Shown here: piece after piece, positions 1 to 6,204 of the stretch
Numbering within the stretch: the stretch's first letter is position 1
Layout of the letters: each line of letters starts with the position of its first letter
DNA from: Lachnospiraceae bacterium
GTDB taxonomy: Bacteria > Bacillota > Clostridia > Lachnospirales > Lachnospiraceae
Assembly: GCA_015056885.1 (NCBI GenBank)
Contig: SVFL01000032.1
Span: 1 to 34,438, forward strand
Reading direction: 5' to 3'
Length of the DNA stretch: 34,438 nt
Position numbers and translations under genes: made by a program
The notes under the pieces: generated by a model
The model's input: only the letters and a program-made list of their open reading frames with translations
Told to the model about the DNA's origin: nothing
Database searches by the model: none

Positions 1-69
1 CAACCACGTTTGTATGAACAGCCTAAAGGTACACGTTCCAAAAGTCATGTGTACAGAATGGGGATTGCC

Positions 70-112
70 ATAAAGTGTGGGTATAAAATAAACTTATACG
101 TGTCCACTTTAT
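70..112. repeat. Perfect-arm palindrome near the left edge
   Basis: ATAAAGTG (70-77) is the exact reverse complement of CACTTTAT (105-112). Inside it, GTATAA and TTATAC form a second 6-bp pairing. The sequence resembles, in inverted orientation, the end of the IS3-family element at the right edge: both have GGGTATAAAAT, GTGTCC and CTTTATAG in that order. It may be a decayed insertion-sequence end or an unrelated hairpin. No gene is recognised in 1-134. Confidence 0.45.
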
Positions 113-134
113 AGGGTATATTTTATTATGGCAT

Positions 135-306
135 TTGGGTCTCCGAGGAGAAAATGCTCTTTGGAGACCCAAGGTTTAAGAAAATCTCGGGTCCCACAAG
201 CTGGTTTTTAGTTCTGAGACCCAAATTATGATGTAAAGTAGTGAGATAGCAGATGTATTCTCTCGTTTTTGGGTCTCAGAGAACGAAAAGGCTTGCTCAG
301 ACCCAA
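135..306. repeat. Three-hairpin element, copy 1 (GGGTCTC stems)
   Basis: Three 38-nt imperfect palindromes lie at 135-172, 187-224 and 269-306. The first has a perfect 10-bp stem, TTGGGTCTCC with GGAGACCCAA, and an 18-nt loop. The second begins TCGGGTCCC and ends GAGACCCAA, so two C-A mismatches interrupt the stem. The third pairs TTGGGTCT with AGACCCAA and adds two pairs past a mismatch. Hairpins 1 and 3 and the reverse complement of hairpin 2 all begin with TTGGGTCTC, so any 5' arm could pair with any 3' arm. Gaps are 14 and 44 nt. The same architecture recurs at 23454-23624. No open frame explains it. It lies about 57 nt upstream of the tRNA-Trp promoter. Confidence 0.85.
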
Positions 307-362
307 GTTTTGCGAAATGAGTTTATGTTTAAATGAAAATTAACAATAATTTAAAATTTTGC

Positions 363-391
363 TTGCTATTACATAAACTTTGTGATACAAT
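363..391 (+). promoter_or_regulatory. Promoter of the tRNA-Trp gene
   Basis: TTGCTA (363-368) and TACAAT (386-391) are separated by 17 nt, with an extended -10 TGA at 383-385. The tRNA begins about 30 nt downstream, after a small TTGGTA/TACCAA palindrome. Confidence 0.65.
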
Positions 392-421
392 ATGATTCGT
401 TGGTAAGATACCAACGTTCAT

Positions 422-492
422 AGGGGAATAGTACAATGGTAGTGCGGCGGTCTCCAAAACCGTTAATGGGGGTTCGATCCCCTCTTCCCCTG
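422..492 (+). tRNA. tRNA-Trp (anticodon CCA)
   Basis: The 71-nt cloverleaf has acceptor arm AGGGGAA (422-428) pairing with TTCCCCT (485-491) and discriminator G492. The anticodon loop reads CTCCAAA with anticodon CCA at 454-456, which decodes UGG. The T loop TTCGATC is canonical. CCA is not encoded. The gene stands alone between its own promoter and a terminator that begins 11 nt downstream. Confidence 0.95.
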
Positions 493-502
493 TTAGAGGA
501 AG

Positions 503-539
503 CCTTAAAGTGTTGGAAACAGCATTTTAAGGTTTTTTT
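503..539 (+). terminator. Rho-independent terminator of tRNA-Trp
   Basis: CCTTAAAGTG and CATTTTAAGG form a stem followed by a run of seven T. It ends the tRNA-Trp transcript before the gene at 581. Confidence 0.85.
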
Positions 540-580
540 GTTATAGTGACGAGAAAAATAGGCATGAAGGAGGTAGGACT

Positions 581-1021
581 ATGGAGACGGATGGCAAGAG
601 AAGCCTGCAGGAAAAGGAGCAGTCTGAGCAACTGGACCGGGCAATGAAAGTGCTGGAGGAGTATGTGCATGAACTTGCGGCACAGGCAGGAGAGAGTGAA
701 GAGTACGCGGCTGATTTGTGGTCCCGTATTGTTAAATCCAATGGAGTGCTTAGGGAACTGGCCTATTATCATGATTACGGTAAGTTCTGGGGAGAGTATA
801 AGGTGGCCGGGTATAGTATTACCGATATTTTGGTATGGCAGGTGGATCATTTTAAGGCCTATCTTGACAGGCGGGAGGAAGTAAACCGTTGGCAGCCTGA
901 GAAGCTTTTTTTGAAAGCATTGGATACTTTGCTTCTGATGGAAACAGACCCGCAGCCTATTGTGGACAAGCTGCAGGGTGAGACCGGAACGGATTATGTA
1001 GGGAAGTTTAAGGAGTATTAG
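581..1021 (+). CDS. Hypothetical protein, 146 aa
   Basis: The gene has a strong ribosome binding site (AAGGAGGT) about 7 nt before its ATG. The product is a soluble, acidic, probably mostly helical protein with no signal peptide or membrane segment. The middle contains a Tyr/His/Asp/Trp-rich stretch around AYYHDYGKFWGEYK, at roughly residues 62-75, and the C-terminus is charged. I do not recognise a family. It follows the tRNA-Trp terminator and precedes the promoter of the MFS transporter, so it is probably transcribed alone. Codon use and the binding site support a real gene; function is unknown. Confidence 0.75.
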   Translation: METDGKRSLQEKEQSEQLDRAMKVLEEYVHELAAQAGESEEYAADLWSRIVKSNGVLRELAYYHDYGKFWGEYKVAGYSITDILVWQVDHFKAYLDRREEVNRWQPEKLFLKALDTLLLMETDPQPIVDKLQGETGTDYVGKFKEY

Positions 1022-1058
1022 GTAATTGTTGTAACTAGCCAGAACTTCATTTGTAAAA

Positions 1059-1076
1059 TTGTTAAATCTATCACAA
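1059..1076. promoter_or_regulatory. Possible Rex-type redox operator
   Basis: TTGTTAA-ATCT-ATCACAA matches the clostridial Rex pattern TTGTTAA-N4-TTAACAA at 7 of 7 left-arm and 5 of 7 right-arm positions, with the correct 4-nt spacer. It lies 30 nt upstream of the -35 box of the MFS transporter. The assignment rests on motif similarity only. Confidence 0.3.
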
Positions 1077-1106
1077 AAATGTTCTTAATTTAGTGCAATT
1101 TTTATG

Positions 1107-1135
1107 TTGAAACTGTTAATTTATGGGTGTATAAT
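1107..1135 (+). promoter_or_regulatory. Promoter of the MFS transporter gene
   Basis: TTGAAA (1107-1112) and a perfect TATAAT (1130-1135) are 17 nt apart. The expected start site near 1142 gives a 5' leader of about 75 nt. Confidence 0.8.
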
Positions 1136-1215
1136 GGCTTTTGGCCTGTGGACAATAATGCTCACGACCCGCAAAAATAACAAAATTTAAACAAAAAGAA
1201 AAGGATGAATCAGTT

Positions 1216-2595
1216 ATGAGCGAGAACACAAAAAAGGGTGGATGGCGCACAAACAAATGGGTTCGTGCAGCAATTCCCGCATTGCTTTTGCACTGCAGTA
1301 TCGGTACAGTTTATTGTTGGTCAATTTTTAGTCAGGAGATTGCTGACTACATCGGATTTTCAAAAAGTGCAACCGAATGGGCATTCAGCTTTGCAATCTT
1401 TTTCCTGGGTATGTCTGCAGCTTTCCTGGGAAATGTAGTTGAGAAGGATATTCATAAGTCTTCCCTGATTGCTGCAATTTGCTTTGCAGTTGGTATGGCA
1501 GGCACCGGATTCTTCATCTACTATGGTGGTCAGCATCAGGGTAGTATGTTGGCGTTGATTGGTATTTATATTTGTTATGGTTTGATTATGGGTATCGGTC
1601 TTGGTACCGGTTATCTGTCTCCCGTTAAGACTTTGATGCTGTGGTTCCAGGATCGTAAGGGTCTTGCAACCGGCTTGGCAGTAGCAGGTTTTGGTGCAGC
1701 GAAGGCAATCGCAAGCCCTATTATGCAGGGAATGCTTGCAGGTCTTGGCGATGGTGGTATTTATAAGATGTTTATTATTCTTGCAGGCGTATACTTCGTA
1801 ATGATGTTTGTAGGACATCTGCTTTTGAAGAAGCCTGAGGGCTGGCATGAGCCTCAGTCCAAGGAAGAAAGCCAGAGCATGATGGCTGTTATCAAATCCA
1901 AGCCTGTAACCAACTACATTGGTATCTGGTTGATGTTCTACCTGAATATTACCTGTGGTTTGGCTTTGATTTCCCAGGAGAAGATGATTATCAAGTGTCT
2001 GGGTCTTGCAAGTTTTGTTGGTATTATTTCCACTGTATCTGCAATTTTTAATGCAGGCGGACGTCTTGGTTTCTCTGCATGGGCAGATACCATGAAGGAT
2101 AGAAATACCATTTATAAGTTGATTTTCATTTTGTCCATTATCTTCACCGGTATTGTAATCCTCACCGGCGGTATTCAGAATGGTGCTGGAAATACTTTGT
2201 TGATTGTTTTGGTATTGACTTTGATTTTCTTTGTAAATGCAGGTTACGGCGGAGGATTTTCTAATGTACCTACTCTGTTGTCTGACCACTATGGTATGGG
2301 TAACATCAGTGCAATCCATGGTTTGACTCTGTCCGCATGGGGATTTGCAGGTCTTACCGGTAACCAGATGGCTGCGTGGATTGTAAATAAGTTCGGTAAT
2401 CCTGAGCAGATTGAGCATGTGCTCTCTGATGGTACTATCGAGATGATTACTGTAAATCCTACCGGTTATCAGTATGTTTTGTATGCAACTATTGCACTTT
2501 ATATCTTGTCTCTGTTGATTTGTCTGTTCCTGGTTCGTCCCACAGACAAGGCTCTTGAGGCAAAGGCTGCCAAGAAGGCACAGAAGAGTGCATAA
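1216..2595 (+). CDS. MFS transporter, oxalate/formate antiporter (OFA) family
   Basis: The 459-aa protein has about 12 predicted membrane segments, a short charged N-terminus and a Lys/Ala-rich cytoplasmic tail. The segment GTGYLSPVKTLMLWF followed by DRKGLATGLAVAGFGAA, at about residues 132-164, matches the loop signature of the OFA branch of the major facilitator superfamily (OxlT-like). Members exchange or import small carboxylates such as oxalate, formate, pyruvate or lactate across the cytoplasmic membrane. No oxalate-degrading genes lie nearby, so the substrate cannot be named. It has its own promoter at 1107-1135, a possible Rex site upstream, and a bidirectional terminator downstream. 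The family call is firm; the substrate is open. Confidence 0.88.
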   Translation: MSENTKKGGWRTNKWVRAAIPALLLHCSIGTVYCWSIFSQEIADYIGFSKSATEWAFSFAIFFLGMSAAFLGNVVEKDIHKSSLIAAICFAVGMAGTGFFIYYGGQHQGSMLALIGIYICYGLIMGIGLGTGYLSPVKTLMLWFQDRKGLATGLAVAGFGAAKAIASPIMQGMLAGLGDGGIYKMFIILAGVYFVMMFVGHLLLKKPEGWHEPQSKEESQSMMAVIKSKPVTNYIGIWLMFYLNITCGLALISQEKMIIKCLGLASFVGIISTVSAIFNAGGRLGFSAWADTMKDRNTIYKLIFILSIIFTGIVILTGGIQNGAGNTLLIVLVLTLIFFVNAGYGGGFSNVPTLLSDHYGMGNISAIHGLTLSAWGFAGLTGNQMAAWIVNKFGNPEQIEHVLSDGTIEMITVNPTGYQYVLYATIALYILSLLICLFLVRPTDKALEAKAAKKAQKSA

Positions 2596-2615
2596 TTTTC
2601 ATAGGAAAAAATGTT

Positions 2616-2651
2616 AGGGCGTAACTGCTGGATTTTGGCAGTTTACGCCCT
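2616..2651. terminator. Bidirectional terminator between convergent genes
   Basis: AGGGCGTAA-CTGC pairs with GCAG-TTTACGCCCT. The A-rich left flank gives a U-run on the minus strand; the plus-strand side is followed by a weak GTTATTGT. It separates the MFS gene from the minus-strand gene ending at 2670. Confidence 0.75.
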
Positions 2652-2669
2652 GTTATTGTATCAGGATAT

Positions 2670-4934
2670 TTATTTTTCAAAATATGCAAGTTCCTGTTCC
2701 AGTGTATCCGGAACAGTAGTGCCGGAATTCCACAGCTTTTTGCGCAACATTTCAAGCTGGTGTTTCTTCTGGGCTCTTTGCAGTCTGTGACGGGACAACA
2801 AGTCTGCGTACATAGGATTGGAGTCCAGTTTGTCGCAGATATCCGTGGTGAAGGGGCAGTAGGTAAAGAAGATTTTTCTTGCCACCTTGTTGAGTCTGGG
2901 AGAGCCGTTGCCTTCATATACAACCCATTGGATGTAGTCTCGTACAAACATTTCACGGAAACTGTTTTTGGTCTGCATAAGGCCGTTTCGAATACGTTCT
3001 TTGGCTTCGTTGCTTAATTCATGATTCTTGCGGTAGAATTGAATATAGTCAAAGTATTCACTGGTCAGTGAAGCTTCGCTGACATCGTTCCAACGAGCTC
3101 CCTGTATACGCTTGCACAATTCCCAGCGGAATTCTGCAGTCATGCGCAGGTAGGATGTGGTTAAATCTTCCATATGGAACAGGGAGAAGCACATTCTGCC
3201 GGGAGTGTTGCGTTTTTTGCCTTCAATTTCCTGCCACATTACTGTACGGATACCTGCGTTAGGGAAGAGAATAACATCCGGTATATACTCGCTGTGGACA
3301 GGTATTTTACCCATGACATCAATATGGTCCATGTCAAGGCCTTCGCGATAAAATGCGGAGTAGTCTACCTTGCGTACCAGCTCGGAAGCTTTTGCAAGCT
3401 TGGAGACGGTTACATAGGCCGTTTCCAAATCTTTCTGGGCACTTTCAGCGGTGAAAATCGGACAGAAGGTAGAAATTCGTCCGTATGTAATCTTGTTGAC
3501 TGTGGGGAACATATTTTGTAGCTCGTAATTGACTTTGCTCATGCTGTTTTGTTCCAAAGCCATCAAATCCTGCTCGGTGACGGTTCCGCTCATTTTTTGT
3601 TTGTGTAAAAAGTCTGTATAATCCTGATCAAATTCGTTGCGGCTGGGTTCTTTTTCGCCGCGGAAAATAGCAAGCAACCAGTGGTAGAAGGTGTACACAC
3701 CGAAGGCACTGCTGTCTGTTATGTTGGGCAACATGTGGTAGAGTGTGGCGGTGTTTTTTATGCCGGCCAAATCCTCGTCCACATAACCAAAGTATAGGAA
3801 CATCCAAACTGCAGTTGGAACTTCGTCGGTCGTCAGGGTTTGCTCAAACAGAGCAGTATAGAGTACATAAAATTCCTCTGTAAGGGCACGGCGAAGAGCA
3901 CATACATTACCATCCATGGAGTTTTTGTCAGAGAGCAGTTTATAGCTGTGCACATGTTGGCGGAAAGAATCGGAAATTCCCAGTTCTCTTCCGGCAAAAT
4001 CCAAAATGGTGTTGAGAGAGCCGGCCAGTTCCTGAGGAAGAGAAACGGAATCGGCAGCTTCGGAATCGGTATTGTCGGTTAGAGACAGTGTGCCGGTAAA
4101 CTGTTTGATACGGCTCTCGGCAAGTTGCATGGAAACTGCAATCTTATTTTCGGGCTGTTCAGCTATGCGTCGAATAATACTTAACACCTCAGGAAGTTCT
4201 TCACAGCCGCTGTCTAATTTATAGTAAAGAGAAGTATAGAAATCATACAAATCATTTCCGGATTCGTTAAAATAAAAACCGGCCAGTTGTTTTTGATAAG
4301 CGGATTGCTCCTCTAATGCTGTCCACACTCGCTGAAAGTCCAAACTTCCTCTTTTCAGAATACCCATGGAGACAGAGGCCTCCTTCAGGAAATCTCTGAA
4401 ATGTTCGCCGGCATAAATATTGGTCAGACCTTGATAGTAACCGGTAAGCCAAGGTTCTTCAGCTTCTTCAGCCATATAGACATTCAAATCATTTAAAGAA
4501 TCCAGTTCTCTGGGACGAATCCGATATCGTTCGCAAAGCATGGTATAGTTGTCATAATCAGCAACCAGATGCTGATAGAGATTATTGCTGGTAATCTCGG
4601 AATTCGAGAGACTGTTTTGTAGAGTGTTAATCTGACGACAGGCAGAAATTAAGAAAAACCTTGCCATATCGGCATGTTTTTGCAGAAGGTCATTCAGTAC
4701 ATTGATACTGGATAGAGGATAGCTTAAGATGGTGGCGGTCTCCGTCACGGTATAGCTCACAAAATGTATCTCCGAGCATATCTCGCAGATTCCGATGACG
4801 TCGCCTTTGCCCAAAGTATAAGAACCACCCGGATAATCAGCGCGTACTTTGCCTGTTGTAATCAGATGCAGGGCAGTCATTGGTTGCCCATATGTGTAGA
4901 TTGCTTTTCCCTTTTCTAATGTTATACCAGCCAT
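2670..4934 (-). CDS. Large protein with N-terminal cyclic-nucleotide-binding domain
   Basis: The ATG at 4934 is preferred because GGAGGG lies 7-12 nt upstream; an in-frame ATG at 4949 overlaps that site. The 754-aa product begins with a cNMP-binding beta-roll at residues 1-115 (pattern KGKAIYTYGQPMTALHLITTG, then a Gly-rich turn and GDVIG), as in Crp and Eli-type sensors. No C-terminal helix-turn-helix is visible. The remaining 640 residues are mostly helical and unrecognised, with no membrane segment. It may be a cytoplasmic sensor or scaffold. It converges on the MFS transporter and diverges from the gene at 5065. Only the N-terminal domain call is well supported. Confidence 0.8.
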   Translation of the reverse strand: MAGITLEKGKAIYTYGQPMTALHLITTGKVRADYPGGSYTLGKGDVIGICEICSEIHFVSYTVTETATILSYPLSSINVLNDLLQKHADMARFFLISACRQINTLQNSLSNSEITSNNLYQHLVADYDNYTMLCERYRIRPRELDSLNDLNVYMAEEAEEPWLTGYYQGLTNIYAGEHFRDFLKEASVSMGILKRGSLDFQRVWTALEEQSAYQKQLAGFYFNESGNDLYDFYTSLYYKLDSGCEELPEVLSIIRRIAEQPENKIAVSMQLAESRIKQFTGTLSLTDNTDSEAADSVSLPQELAGSLNTILDFAGRELGISDSFRQHVHSYKLLSDKNSMDGNVCALRRALTEEFYVLYTALFEQTLTTDEVPTAVWMFLYFGYVDEDLAGIKNTATLYHMLPNITDSSAFGVYTFYHWLLAIFRGEKEPSRNEFDQDYTDFLHKQKMSGTVTEQDLMALEQNSMSKVNYELQNMFPTVNKITYGRISTFCPIFTAESAQKDLETAYVTVSKLAKASELVRKVDYSAFYREGLDMDHIDVMGKIPVHSEYIPDVILFPNAGIRTVMWQEIEGKKRNTPGRMCFSLFHMEDLTTSYLRMTAEFRWELCKRIQGARWNDVSEASLTSEYFDYIQFYRKNHELSNEAKERIRNGLMQTKNSFREMFVRDYIQWVVYEGNGSPRLNKVARKIFFTYCPFTTDICDKLDSNPMYADLLSRHRLQRAQKKHQLEMLRKKLWNSGTTVPDTLEQELAYFEK

Positions 4935-4966
4935 AATAAATCCCTCCATATATAGTATACTACAAA

Positions 4967-4987
4967 ACAGTATAAATTTTCTACTGT
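4967..4987. promoter_or_regulatory. Inverted repeat in a divergent promoter region
   Basis: ACAGTA-N9-TACTGT lies between the divergent genes starting at 4934 and 5065. A second palindrome, TAGTATACTA (4953-4962), overlaps the probable -10 region of the minus-strand gene. Either could be an operator; no regulator is identified. Confidence 0.35.
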
Positions 4988-5037
4988 ACTTTTGATAAAA
5001 ATGTGTTAAAATAAAAATACATACGTGTCAGTTTCTG

Positions 5038-5046
5038 TGATATGAT
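5038..5046 (+). promoter_or_regulatory. Extended -10 promoter for the 5065 gene
   Basis: TGA followed directly by TATGAT makes an extended -10 element 18 nt before the start codon. No good -35 box is present, and the implied leader is very short, so this is tentative. Confidence 0.35.
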
Positions 5047-5064
5047 ATCTGGAGGGTAAGCCTA

Positions 5065-5538
5065 ATGGAACGTGAAACAGAAAATCGCAGACAGCAGGTG
5101 GAGGAGTATAAGCAGGCATTGCTGCCACTTTTGCGTTATCTGCCGTGGTTGGAGAAGAGTGTTGGTACGCAGGTGAGCCGCACCTATAACGGCGCGGACA
5201 TGGGAGAAAAACTCATGGGATTTCCGGTGTACGACGGCAATTTGATGGGATTTGTGCGCGAAGCGGGCAATTCTATCTTCATGGATAGGAATTACCGGTA
5301 TGTTTATACACGTAACCGGATTGTTTCTCATGATGATGAGCGCAAAGTGATTGCCGATGCCACCATCAAAGAATGGGGGATTCTTTGTGGTATTTTGTCT
5401 AATTATGTATTGGGTGGCCGGACCAGGTCTACACTTTGGAGTGAGGCGGTACAGGAGCGGATTTTCTATCTTGTCATCAACAAGATGGTAGAGATTGTGG
5501 AATTCTGGGACAAACCGCTGGACAAACCAAGATTTTAG
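5065..5538 (+). CDS. Hypothetical protein, 157 aa
   Basis: GGAGGG lies about 8 nt before the ATG. The soluble product starts with a charged helix (ERETENRRQQVEEYKQALL) and has a central beta-rich part with MGFPVYDGNLMGFVREA at about residues 50-66. The C-terminal helical part ends in FWDKPLDKPRF. No known motif, signal peptide or membrane segment is visible. The TetR gene starts 17 nt after its stop, so the two are probably co-transcribed. That suggests, but does not show, that the TetR protein controls it or responds to the same signal. Confidence 0.75.
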   Translation: MERETENRRQQVEEYKQALLPLLRYLPWLEKSVGTQVSRTYNGADMGEKLMGFPVYDGNLMGFVREAGNSIFMDRNYRYVYTRNRIVSHDDERKVIADATIKEWGILCGILSNYVLGGRTRSTLWSEAVQERIFYLVINKMVEIVEFWDKPLDKPRF

Positions 5539-5555
5539 CAGACAGCGAGAAAGGT

Positions 5556-6155
5556 ATGGGTTACAAAATGGGTGATAAGTCCGTACAGAAGAAAAAATAT
5601 ATTGTAGAGACTGCCAGAAAGGTATTCATGGAAAAGGGATTCAAGACCGTCACCATGAAGGACATTGTGGAGGCCTGTGATATCAGCCGAGGCGGTTTGT
5701 ATCTCTATTTTGAGAGTACAAGTCAGATTTTTACAGAAGTTCTGAAGCTTGAAAGTGAGGAGACGGATGATGTTTTCTCTGGTAAGATAGCAGAGGATGC
5801 TACGGCTGTGGATATTTTGCTCTTGTTTTTGAAGGAGCAGAAGAAAGAGATTCTACGCAAAAAGGATACTTTAACCCAGGCCATTTATGAGTTCTATTTT
5901 GAAAACAACGGTAAACTGCCTAAAAAGGATAATGTCTTGAAAACACAGTTTGATTCGGCTGTAAAAGTAATTGAGAAGCTGATTGAGACCGGTGTGGAGA
6001 ATGGGGAGTTTATCTGTGAGGATTGTGCAGGTACTGCACGCAATATTATGTACGTGCTGGAGGGCATGAAAATTTCTGCCCAGACCACCGGCATCAGTTC
6101 GGATGCAGTGGACAGAGAGTTAATGTTTATCCTGCGTGGTATCGGCGCAGAGTAA
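5556..6155 (+). CDS. TetR/AcrR family transcriptional regulator
   Basis: The 199-aa product has the TetR DNA-binding domain at about residues 13-60. It contains the recognition region TMKDIVEACDISRGGLYLYF followed by a ligand-domain helix, and ends with a helical dimerisation and effector domain. Such proteins usually repress nearby genes until a small ligand binds. The upstream gene is only 17 nt away and purL starts 49 nt downstream, so it may sit in one operon with both. Two ATGs are possible, at 5556 and 5568. GAAAGG is very close to the first and about 13 nt from the second, so the start is uncertain by four codons. The target is unknown. Confidence 0.88.
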   Translation: MGYKMGDKSVQKKKYIVETARKVFMEKGFKTVTMKDIVEACDISRGGLYLYFESTSQIFTEVLKLESEETDDVFSGKIAEDATAVDILLLFLKEQKKEILRKKDTLTQAIYEFYFENNGKLPKKDNVLKTQFDSAVKVIEKLIETGVENGEFICEDCAGTARNIMYVLEGMKISAQTTGISSDAVDRELMFILRGIGAE

Positions 6156-6204
6156 GCAGACCGGATAAATTAGGGAATAATAAACTTGGAGGAATATATA
6201 AATT

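Noticed and set aside
1..114. Open frame running in from the left edge and ending at a TAG at 112-114
   Set aside because: The 37 residues match nothing I recognise and the end overlaps the palindrome at 70-112. It could be a gene end but cannot be supported.
135..306. CRISPR array or type III toxin-antitoxin RNA repeats
   Set aside because: Units are inverted-repeat hairpins with uneven spacing (52 and 82 nt), no constant repeat with variable spacers, and no cas or toxin gene nearby.
1360..2418. A 352-codon minus-strand frame opposite the MFS gene
   Set aside because: The translation is low-complexity and family-free, and the plus-strand transporter explains the region.
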